From assembly GCA_002391675.1 (NCBI GenBank), contig DGFM01000041.1, forward strand, positions 29,662 through 74,888: 45,227 nucleotides of DNA, in the 5' to 3' direction. The position numbers were made by a program, and so were the translations under genes. The notes beneath the pieces are model-generated. The model ran no database searches and was not told the origin of the DNA. It saw only the letters and a program-made list of their open reading frames with translations. This DNA is from Cloacimonetes bacterium UBA3900. GTDB lineage: Bacteria > Cloacimonadota > Cloacimonadia > Cloacimonadales > Cloacimonadaceae. Of the stretch, positions 1-5,863 are shown one piece after another. The number at the start of each line of letters is the position of its first letter. Position 1 is the stretch's first letter.

Positions 1-125
1 CGGATTTGTTTTCGCAAAAGCGGTGCTGAGGTCAAATTTTTCAAAAAGGCCCTCCGTTTCCGGTGGCGGCAGGGGGGAATCAACGCCTACCGAATTGGTA
101 GGTGATAGTTTGGGTGAGTCTTGGT
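1..125 (-). repeat. Palindromic dispersed element, copy 1 (partial, at window edge)
   Basis: The first ~45 bases read on the minus strand match the stretch around 28835-28870: the words TTGTTTTCGCAAAA and CGGTGC.GA.GTCAAAT are shared in the same order. Further in, a hairpin CCTACC-gaatt-GGTAGG (about 89-106) corresponds to CCTACT-gtttt-AGTAGG near 28777-28793, so the arm sequence changes but pairing is kept. The element probably continues left of the window. From 126 to about 330 I see no gene, tRNA or convincing DnaA box. Confidence 0.6.
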
Positions 126-331
126 TATTTGCAGGATCCGGGCAGGTCTTTTTGGGGGATGGGGCAGGAGGGCGTGTTTGGTGGCAAGAGCTGAGGTTGG
201 GGCTGGGCAAGCTCGTGAGGGTGTGCTCTCAGGCTTGAATACAGTGTGCTGCGGTGTTTGATGATATTGTGCGGAAGCGCTTGGCTTGGCTTTGTCCTGT
301 TGCCACATTGTGTACAAATATTGAAAAATGC

Positions 332-359
332 TTGACAGCGAGGGCTCTTTCAAAATCAT
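332..359 (+). promoter_or_regulatory. Candidate promoter for the rpmH operon
   Basis: TTGACA at 332-337 is followed after 16 nt by AATCAT (354-359), matching four of six consensus -10 bases. A TATAAT at about 384-389 lies too close to the ribosome-binding AGGAG (390-394) and the rpmH start to be an obvious alternative. The assignment rests on spacing and -35 quality only. Confidence 0.4.
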
Positions 360-406
360 GGTTTAAGCAGTTATTTTTAATACTATAATAGGAGTATATC
401 ACTACA

Positions 407-541
407 ATGAAACGTACATATCAACCTTCCAACCGATCGAGGAAGAATACCCACGGCTTTCGCATTCGCATGGCCTCTCACAATGGTCGTAAAGTTTTGG
501 CGCGTCGTCGTGCCAAAGGGAGAAAGACGCTCAGCGCTTAA
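407..541 (+). CDS. rpmH: 50S ribosomal protein L34
   Basis: This 44-aa, very basic protein starts MKRTYQPSNRSRKNTHGFR and ends in the Arg/Lys-rich RRRAKGRKTLSA tail. That matches bacterial L34 over its full length. L34 is a small component of the large ribosomal subunit. The gene was too short for a routine length cut-off but is unmistakable. AGGAG at 390-394 lies 12 nt before the ATG, which is a little far. It is followed after 3 nt by rnpA, the order found near the replication origin of most bacteria, where L34 and RNase P protein are co-transcribed. Confidence 0.97.
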   Translation: MKRTYQPSNRSRKNTHGFRIRMASHNGRKVLARRRAKGRKTLSA

Positions 542-544
542 GCT

Positions 545-877
545 ATGGCGCGTTTTATTACGCGGCACCATGAGTACAGGAGCCTTTTCCCTTGTGAATT
601 CTACCTGCGGTCTGAACACTTTTTGGCAGCAGTTACCAGCTCTGATGCGGAATTTTCCCTGGGCATCACCATCGGCAAAAACATCGGCAAGGCCCATCAG
701 CGCAACAAGCTTAAACGGCGGATCAAAGCCTTCATGCGCAGCAATGAACAGCTGCTTCCGGATGGCTTTAAGCTCAATTTGATTGCCCGCGTCGGTGCTG
801 CACAGCTATCATGGCCTTCACTCTGCGAACAGCTTCATCAGATCATCCAAAGCCTGAAGGATCGCTCTTTAAAGTGA
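545..877 (+). CDS. rnpA: Ribonuclease P protein component
   Basis: This 110-aa protein is the usual length for RnpA, which binds the RNase P RNA and helps it mature tRNA 5' ends. The family signature is visible at about residues 45-65, with K-N-I-G-K-A-x-x-R-N-K-L-K-R-R-I-K, the 'RNR' helix that contacts the catalytic RNA. The N-terminal half carries an aromatic stretch (FPCEFYLRSEHFLAAV) as in the family's central cleft. It sits 3 nt after rpmH and overlaps yidD by 4 nt. The RNase P RNA gene itself is not seen in this window. Confidence 0.95.
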   Translation: MARFITRHHEYRSLFPCEFYLRSEHFLAAVTSSDAEFSLGITIGKNIGKAHQRNKLKRRIKAFMRSNEQLLPDGFKLNLIARVGAAQLSWPSLCEQLHQIIQSLKDRSLK

Positions 878-1098
878 TCCTGCGTCTGCCAAATTGGCTC
901 TTTATCATCCTGATCCGCTTTTATCAGCTTGCGCTTTCACCTTTGATGGTGCCCACTTGCCGATTCACACCCAGTTGCAGCCGCTATGCTTTGCAGGCTT
1001 TTGAAAAATACAATGTCTTCAAAGCCCTGGGTCTGAGCATCTACAGAGTTTTGCGCTGCAACCCTTTCAACCCCGGTGGTTATGACCCCCTTCCCTAA
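874..1098 (+). CDS. yidD: Membrane protein insertion efficiency factor YidD
   Basis: The preferred start is GTG at 874, overlapping the rnpA stop (GTGA). It gives 74 aa, the family's usual size. An upstream in-frame ATG at 811 would lie deep inside rnpA and add 21 unrelated residues. Diagnostic motifs are a hydrophobic amphipathic N-terminus (WLFIILIRFYQLALSPL), CRFTPSCSRYALQAFEKY with the conserved Cys pair, and the C-terminal RVLRCNPFNPGGYDPLP. YidD is a small inner-membrane-associated protein that assists YidC-dependent insertion, and it is encoded between rnpA and yidC as here. Confidence 0.96.
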   Translation: MILRLPNWLFIILIRFYQLALSPLMVPTCRFTPSCSRYALQAFEKYNVFKALGLSIYRVLRCNPFNPGGYDPLP

Positions 1099-1116
1099 AT
1101 CTACGAGGCCTGAATA

Positions 1117-2769
1117 ATGGAAAAAAGAACCCTTCTCGCCATCTTATTGATGTTTGCCCTCTACTTTGTGTTCAATCAGTTTATCTGGAAACCCGCTCCC
1201 GTCCCTGAAGCGGCGGCAGATTCGCTTGCCACTCAAACTGCACCTGTGGATAGCGTGCAGCAAAGTGCTGTTTTCCAGCCGTCTTACTTTGGCGATAGCC
1301 TGCGGGTGAATCCCGAGCAGACTTCCATCATCACCCTGGAAAACGAGGTGATGAAAGTGGACTTTTCCACGCTCGGTGGCGCTATTGCGCAAGTAATGCT
1401 CAAAGAACACGTTGTGCAGGCAGACACCCTCGTGACGCTCATCCCTCAGGGCCGTAAAGTGGCAGACCTCACGATCTTCCATCCCGCCACTCAGAGCTCC
1501 CTGAAAGATGTGAATTTCAATTACAGTGTGAGTGTGGACTCCCTGGAGCTGGTCTTTTATCTCGGCGATGAGGCCACGCCGGTAGTCAGACGCAGCTATC
1601 GTCTGGACGATAAATACGGGATTCACACCGCCGTAAACATTCAGAACATGGGCAATATCCATGGCTTGGCCCTGGATTTTGATGCCGGAATAGCCGATAG
1701 TGAAACTTATACCAAGTACAAGGCACAGGATTATAAGTTTGTCTATTGTGTCAACAACGAGAGCCAGAAGTTGCAGCTGGCCAAGCTGAAGAAAAAGCCC
1801 GTTTCCGGCAGTGTTCAAAACTTTAGCTGGGCTGCTTTGCGCAGCAAGTATTTCACCATCGCCTTAGCCGAGCGCGAACCCAACCTGATCAACGAGTTCA
1901 ATGGCTATGCCAATAGCGAGACCGGCAATCCCGCCATGAATCTTTCTGCCAAGAGCAGTGCGGGCAAAGTGGCTTGGGATCAGGAGTTTCTCATCTATGC
2001 CGGGCCTGCGGATTATGACATATTATCCACCTATGGCCAGCAGATGGATCAGATCGCCGAGCGCGGTCCGGGCTGGTTGCGCTGGTTGGCCAATCTGATC
2101 GCCAACTTCCTCAAGTTTTTGCATAAGTATTTGCCCAACTATGGCTTGGTGATCATCGTCTTTTCCCTGATTCTCTCTCTAATCCTCACCTCCATCCAAC
2201 AACCGCTGACCCGCAAGGGTATGGAAGCAAACCTCAAGATGCAGGAGATTCAGCCTCAGATGGAGGCCATCCGCAAGAAATATCCCAACGATATGGAGGC
2301 CCAGAGGAGAGAAATGGTAAAATTGCAGCAGGAGCACGGAGTCAACGTTTTCGGTGGCTGCATCATGTGGATTCCCCTGCTGATCAATATGCCGATTCTG
2401 ATCTCGCTCTACAACGTCTTGCGCTACACTCTGGATATGCGCAATGCAAGCTTTATCCTCTGGTGGAAAGACCTCTCTCTGCCCGATAAATACTACGTGT
2501 TGCCCATTCTCATGAGTGTGGTGATGATTGTGCAGAGCCGCTTTGTCAAGCCACCCACACCGGACGAGAGCAAGATGACCGAACAACAGAAACAAGCTCA
2601 ACAAACGAGCAAAATGATGAGCTATATCATGCCGGTGATGATGTTTTTCATCTTCAAAGGCCTGCCCTCCGGCCTGGTGCTGTATTACACCGTGTATAGC
2701 ATCTTCTCAGCCTTCAGGCAATATAGCCTGCAAAAAAAGATTAAAACCAAGGATACTATTACTAAATGA
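1117..2769 (+). CDS. yidC: Membrane protein insertase YidC
   Basis: At 550 aa this has the size of the Gram-negative YidC. There is an N-terminal membrane anchor (residues 5-24) followed by a large periplasmic beta-rich domain (about 55-320). The conserved five-helix insertase core covers about 335-540 and starts near YLPNYGLVIIVFSLIL. The core contains a conserved basic residue in PLTRKGMEANLKMQEIQP and the coiled cytoplasmic hairpin (QPQMEAIRKKYPNDMEAQ). The core also has GVNVFGGCIMWIPLLINMPIL and the late helix MPVMMFFIFKGLPSGLVLYY. It inserts membrane proteins with or without SecYEG. It overlaps the next gene by 4 nt (ATGA), so translational coupling with jag is likely. The periplasmic domain supports a diderm cell envelope. 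Confidence 0.97.
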   Translation: MEKRTLLAILLMFALYFVFNQFIWKPAPVPEAAADSLATQTAPVDSVQQSAVFQPSYFGDSLRVNPEQTSIITLENEVMKVDFSTLGGAIAQVMLKEHVVQADTLVTLIPQGRKVADLTIFHPATQSSLKDVNFNYSVSVDSLELVFYLGDEATPVVRRSYRLDDKYGIHTAVNIQNMGNIHGLALDFDAGIADSETYTKYKAQDYKFVYCVNNESQKLQLAKLKKKPVSGSVQNFSWAALRSKYFTIALAEREPNLINEFNGYANSETGNPAMNLSAKSSAGKVAWDQEFLIYAGPADYDILSTYGQQMDQIAERGPGWLRWLANLIANFLKFLHKYLPNYGLVIIVFSLILSLILTSIQQPLTRKGMEANLKMQEIQPQMEAIRKKYPNDMEAQRREMVKLQQEHGVNVFGGCIMWIPLLINMPILISLYNVLRYTLDMRNASFILWWKDLSLPDKYYVLPILMSVVMIVQSRFVKPPTPDESKMTEQQKQAQQTSKMMSYIMPVMMFFIFKGLPSGLVLYYTVYSIFSAFRQYSLQKKIKTKDTITK

Positions 2770-3602
2770 CTAAGATAAAAAGAAGCGGATCCAGCGTGGA
2801 AGCTGTGATCGCCGCTTTTCGCGAAGAATATAAAGTCCGGGATTGGGAGCTCAGTTATGAGGTAATCAAAAAACCGCGAGCCGGCTTTTTGGGCCTCTTC
2901 GCTTCCAAAACCGCCGTCGTCAGCTTCGATGTGCCCGAAATCGAAGATAGAGTGAAATTGTATCTGCAGCTTTTACTGCAGAAAATGGGCGTAAATTTTG
3001 AAAAGATAGACGCACGCAGAGAAGGCAAGGTTGTGTATCTGGAGATCATGGGAGTGAGTGAACCGGGCTTCCTGATCGGCAAAAATGGCAGCATGCTGGA
3101 TACGCTCCAATACTTTCTCAACCGCGTCTTTGATTCCGATCGCCGCCTCAGCACCATCTATCTGGATAGCGAAGGTTATAGAGAAAAGAAGGATCAATAC
3201 TTCCTGCGCCGCTTTGTATCCCGCATCCAGGAAACGCGGCAAAGCGGCAAACCGCTCACTTTGGACCCCATGCACTCCTCCCAGCGCCGCATTATCCATC
3301 AATATGTAAAGCGGCAAAAAGGTCTGCGTACGCTCACCGTGGGTGATGGCGATAAAAAGCGCATCATCGTGTTTCCTACCAAACTCTCCGAGCAGGAAGT
3401 GCTGAGCCAGACCGGTACCAAAGCGATCAAGTTCAAAGGGAAGCCGCCCCGCAAAGCTGCTCCTCAGAATAAGCAGGCCGCAAACCCGGATAGAAGGGGA
3501 TATCGGGAGCGCAAAGACAAAGGCAGCTACCGCAAACCCAAATACTACCCCAACAGACGTCCTCCCAAAAGAGGAGATCACGGCAGAAGAACAGACGAAT
3601 AA
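2766..3602 (+). CDS. jag: Jag/KhpB-type RNA-binding protein
   Basis: This 278-aa protein has the three Jag parts in order. A Jag-N domain covers about residues 4-55 (SVEAVIAAFREEYKVRDWEL...PRAGFLGLFA). A KH-like domain at about 75-150 has the GxxG loop in GFLIGKNGSMLDTLQYFLNR. An R3H domain at about 155-215 contains the Arg-x3-His pattern in RRIIHQYV followed by KRIIVFP. A Lys/Arg/Gly/Pro-rich tail (about 222-278) is longer than in typical relatives and probably adds nonspecific RNA affinity. KhpB proteins bind RNA and influence cell division and envelope synthesis. The gene overlaps yidC by 4 nt and the next gene by 1 nt. Confidence 0.93.
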   Translation: MTKIKRSGSSVEAVIAAFREEYKVRDWELSYEVIKKPRAGFLGLFASKTAVVSFDVPEIEDRVKLYLQLLLQKMGVNFEKIDARREGKVVYLEIMGVSEPGFLIGKNGSMLDTLQYFLNRVFDSDRRLSTIYLDSEGYREKKDQYFLRRFVSRIQETRQSGKPLTLDPMHSSQRRIIHQYVKRQKGLRTLTVGDGDKKRIIVFPTKLSEQEVLSQTGTKAIKFKGKPPRKAAPQNKQAANPDRRGYRERKDKGSYRKPKYYPNRRPPKRGDHGRRTDE

Positions 3603-4384
3603 TGAAGCTATTCAAGGTAGATTCCGGCCATTACTTCACCGATGGCGGAGCGATGATGGGCGTGAATCCCTGGGCGCTTTGGGGTAAAAAAGAGCCCACG
3701 GACGAACGGCGCCGCATCCGGCTCGCCCTCGATCTGCTGCTGATCGTGGGGCAGGGACGCGTCATCCTGGTGGATAGCGGCATCGGCAACCGGCTCAACG
3801 AAAAGCAGGAGAAAATCTACAGACCCTCAGAATTCATCCTGGAAAAGTCATTGGCCGAGCTGGGATACAAAGCTGAGGACGTCACCGACGTCATCCTCTC
3901 GCATCTGCATTTTGACCATGCGGGAGGGTTGATCAGCGCCTGTCCGGAGGGCGAGAGGCCCACTTTTCCCCAGGCGCAGCTCTGGATTCAGAAGATAGAG
4001 TGGGAAATGGCCAAGCATCCCGATGGCCTGAACCAGGCGGCCTACAACTATGCTCAGCAATTGCAGCCACTTGAGGGCCAGGTGGAGATCAACCTGGTGG
4101 ATGGAGATGCGACTATCGCCCCCGGCGTCAAAGTGAAGAAAACGGGCGGTCATACCGTCGGTAGCCAGATCGTGGAGATCGAGGCTGAAGACGGGTTTTA
4201 CATCTATCCGGCGGACATCATCCCCACCGTGTTTCACGTTCCTTTGGCCATCACCTCTGCCTACGACGTCAACCGCAAAGAGACTTACTCAGCCAAACAA
4301 TACATCCACGAGACCATCAGGGAAAGAGGCGGCAAGCTGCTGCTCAATCACGACAACCAATACTGGGAATACAGCCTGAGTTAA
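3602..4384 (+). CDS. Metallo-beta-lactamase-fold hydrolase (YtnP/lactonase-like)
   Basis: The 260-aa protein carries the H-x-H-x-D-H metal motif as SHLHFDHAGG (about residues 100-109). A later Gly-Gly-His (GGHTVGS, about 182) and Asp (PADIIP, about 204) could complete a dinuclear zinc site. The N-terminal part (GGAMMGVNPWALWGKKEPTD...RIRLAL) resembles the YtnP branch, in which some members hydrolyse N-acyl-homoserine lactones. The true substrate here is unknown. There is no signal peptide, so it is probably cytoplasmic. The ATG overlaps the jag stop by 1 nt, making it the last gene of the rpmH operon. In many genomes mnmE occupies this spot. No clear terminator follows. Confidence 0.85.
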   Translation: MKLFKVDSGHYFTDGGAMMGVNPWALWGKKEPTDERRRIRLALDLLLIVGQGRVILVDSGIGNRLNEKQEKIYRPSEFILEKSLAELGYKAEDVTDVILSHLHFDHAGGLISACPEGERPTFPQAQLWIQKIEWEMAKHPDGLNQAAYNYAQQLQPLEGQVEINLVDGDATIAPGVKVKKTGGHTVGSQIVEIEAEDGFYIYPADIIPTVFHVPLAITSAYDVNRKETYSAKQYIHETIRERGGKLLLNHDNQYWEYSLS

Positions 4385-4510
4385 GACGCATTGTCCCCGG
4401 CTTTGTTAAGAGGAAATAATGCCATTCATCTGGGGCAGCCTAAGGGCATATAAGTGTTAATGTTGTGGAAATCAAAGCACTTAACTGCTCAGGCCAGGCG
4501 GTTTTTCTGC

Positions 4511-4538
4511 TTGACATTTTTCCTGCTGCGTTAAACAT
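4511..4538 (+). promoter_or_regulatory. Candidate promoter of the orphan leader RNA
   Basis: TTGACA at 4511-4516 is followed after 16 nt by AAACAT, or after 15 nt by TAAACA. The -35 is perfect and the -10 weak. The position relative to the conserved RNA core fits the other three leader promoters once a ~127-nt internal duplication is allowed for. The 126 bases between the upstream gene and this site show nothing recognisable. Confidence 0.4.
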
Positions 4539-4544
4539 GGCTCT

Positions 4545-5076
4545 ATCAGGACCCTGCAGCGATGTGTGTTTGCAAGTCTTGCAGATGCGCAGAGCTGCGC
4601 CAACGTATCAATTGTCTTAAAGCTGAGCAGTTAAAGGGGATGAAATTGCTCTGATGAGCTTTGCCCGGTCAAAGATTGCAGGTGGCAGGGGGCGAAAGCT
4701 TAAGATGAGGATTGCATCTGCCCGGTCCATTCGGATGCTGCTCAATAGAACCTATAACGTCATAATCAAGCGAAGGTATGAGTCACGCTAACGGCACTTT
4801 CTTTTCAAAAGAGGTGCTCATACATCATTCCGAAAGTTTCTGTGTATGCTCTGGCGGACACGTATCCTTCATCAGGCCTTTAACACCATAAACAAGCGAA
4901 GGTATGACAAAAGCTTGTGCGAACACACTTCTTTCGTAATCGTCGCACATTATACAAGAGTAACAGTGTGGACTGCGCCGGCGATATGCCATAGCCTTCA
5001 CCAAATTTAAGTTACGAGATTTGCTGACGCTTTGCCTGTAGGGGCTGTATGCCAACCGTAGGCAAAGCTTTTTTTT
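4545..5076 (+). ncRNA. Orphan copy of the conserved leader RNA, ending in a terminator
   Basis: This stretch follows no gene start but shares landmarks with the leaders of the three giant secreted-protein genes. Early on it has GCGCAGAGC..(C)AACGT, then an AAAGGGGAT purine box. The core hairpin at 4936-4953 is GTAAT-CGTCGCAC-ATTAT, enclosed by GAACACAC (4921-4928) with CAGTGTG (4964-4970). An outer helix pairs GAAGGTATG (4898-4906) with CATA-g-CCTTC (4990-4999). Transcription would stop at the intrinsic terminator at 5029-5076. A ~31-nt block, CCTwTAAC..CATAAwCAAGCGAAGGTATGA, occurs twice (4751-4782 and 4878-4908), showing an internal duplication. It could be a stand-alone small RNA or the remnant leader of a deleted paralogue. 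No open frame of note lies inside. Confidence 0.5.
5029..5076 (+). terminator. Intrinsic terminator of the orphan leader RNA
   Basis: A perfect 9-bp stem GCTTTGCCT (5029-5037) / AGGCAAAGC (5060-5068) with a 22-nt loop is followed by eight T residues. The stem matches in position and sequence the GCCTA(TA)...TAGGCAA hairpin of the three gene-linked leaders, which lack a U-tract. Confidence 0.85.
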
Positions 5077-5080
5077 ATCA

Positions 5081-5150
5081 GGTACCTTCGGCGCTTCAGG
5101 CGAGCGCCCGTACAGGGTCAACACTGCCAGCTTGCTGGCCTCATCCGTGG
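5081..5150 (+). repeat. Dispersed ~70-bp GGTACCTTCGG element
   Basis: GGTACCTTCGGCGC through the GCGAGCGCCCGTACAGGGTC words to GCCAGCTTGCTGGCC and TCATCCGTGG is repeated almost identically at 18272-18340. Its second half recurs at 24421-24455, and the first part recurs inverted at about 28348-28376. It contains the small palindrome GCCAGCTTGCTGGC. No coding potential is seen. Confidence 0.75.
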
Positions 5151-5180
5151 AAAAATCAAGCCAGCGGTAGCTGGCCCCCT

Positions 5181-5208
5181 AAATTCGTGTAATTCGTGTA
5201 ATTCGTGG
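5181..5208 (+). repeat. TTCGTGTAA short tandem words
   Basis: Three successive ATTCGTG(TA) units occur here. The same 9-nt unit in the opposite orientation (CACGAATTA) is repeated four times at 24177-24211, with single or double units near 11082-11097 and 24469-24486. Confidence 0.75.
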
Positions 5209-5290
5209 AAAAAGAAAAAGCTCCAAAGCTGTGCGTATCCACACCGCAATCACCTGTATCTCCACCACTTGCGCAGCCGCTGACAACTGA
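5209..5290 (+). repeat. ~80-bp dispersed repeat, inverted partner at 24056-24136
   Basis: AAAAGCTCCAAAGCTGTGCG through CCACACCGCAATCACCTGTA to CACTTGCGCAG is, with few changes, the reverse complement of 24056-24136. The two copies lie about 19 kb apart and flank the giant-gene cluster in inverted orientation, a possible substrate for recombination. Confidence 0.7.
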
Positions 5291-5310
5291 CAACTGGCAA
5301 CTGACAACTG
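5281..5310 (+). repeat. AACTGACAACTGGC tandem words
   Basis: TGACAACTGACAACTGGCAA followed by CTGACAACTG is a run of 7-10 nt units. Related runs are at 10989-11012 (opposite strand), 11281-11315, 24034-24066 (opposite strand) and 29451-29481. Each lies directly after a terminator or before a promoter. Confidence 0.7.
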
Positions 5311-5351
5311 CGAGCGCAGCTCGCCCCGTCCGTGGAAGAGAATTTAAAAGC

Positions 5352-5379
5352 TTGACACAAATCCGCCCTCTGATATATT
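5352..5379 (+). promoter_or_regulatory. Promoter of the first giant secreted-protein gene
   Basis: TTGACA (5352-5357), a 16-nt spacer and TATATT (5374-5379). The expected transcription start is near 5386, giving a 478-nt leader. The same TTGACA with 16-17 nt spacing precedes the other leaders, with -10 boxes TATCCT or TACCCT. Confidence 0.65.
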
Positions 5380-5385
5380 GACCTC

Positions 5386-5863
5386 ATTAGTTTGAGAGTG
5401 GCCTGTCTTGCTTTTGCAGACCGCATCAGAGAGCGCAGAGCCACGTTGGTTTTTTAATTTCTAAAGACGCTCAAGCAGCAAAGGAGATACCATGGGTTTC
5501 AGGATTTTTACCTGGCTGTATAATGAAAAAGCAGGGCCCCGAGCCCCAGAGGGGAATTGTATCTACCTTTTTGTCCAAAAGCTGCTGTTTATCCTTTTAT
5601 CGTTCCCACCTCGCTACCGATGAGGAAAAAGGCTTAAGGCTATCATGAATACACTTCTTTTCCCAGTAATAGTCGCACATTACCAAAAGAGTATCGGTGT
5701 ATCCATCAGCCGCAGCCGTAATTCCTGTATTGCGGGGATTCTTACCTTACAACGTCAAAATCAAACCGGTCTTTGCCTATAGAAATATCCCCTATGATAT
5801 AGGCGAAGGCCACTAACCCCTTAAAACTCTTAAAAATATCTTAAGATATTAGGAGAATATAAT
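5386..5863 (+). ncRNA. Conserved structured 5' leader, copy 1
   Basis: The core arm runs from 5609 to 5737. The outer helix is CCTCGC (5609-5614) / GCGGGG (5732-5737). The middle helix pairs ATACAC (5649-5654) with GTGTAT (5697-5702), continued after a mismatch by ATG/CAT and by GGCT (5638-5641) / AGCC (5708-5711). The inner hairpin is GTAAT (5666-5670)-AGTCGCAC-ATTAC (5679-5683). Downstream are the conserved box AATCAAACCGG (5759-5769) and a 7-bp hairpin GCCTATA (5775-5781) / TATAGGC (5798-5804) without a U-tract. A short frame at 5492-5623 (43 codons, preceded by AAAGGAGAT) is not kept in frame in copy 3, so the conservation looks like RNA structure rather than protein. The remaining bases up to the start codon carry the AGGAG ribosome site. 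Confidence 0.6.

Noticed and set aside
1..406. Replication origin with DnaA boxes upstream of rpmH
   Set aside because: rpmH-rnpA often lies near oriC, but I find no clustered TTATCCACA-like boxes or A/T-rich unwinding region. One TTGTACACA-like site is too weak.
811..873. Earlier ATG start for yidD
   Set aside because: It lies inside rnpA and adds residues unlike the family. GTG at 874 gives the normal length and a 4-nt overlap.
5386..5863. Known c-di-GMP (GEMM) or other standard riboswitch in the leaders
   Set aside because: Short similarities (CGCACA, CAAACC) exist, but the paired architecture and the spacing of conserved blocks do not fit GEMM-I/II or other classes I can recall.
4385..5863. 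tRNA or small coding genes in the large gap after the hydrolase gene
   Set aside because: No cloverleaf with a TTCGANTC-type arm was found, and the short frames lack ribosome sites, family motifs or conserved coding between the leader copies.
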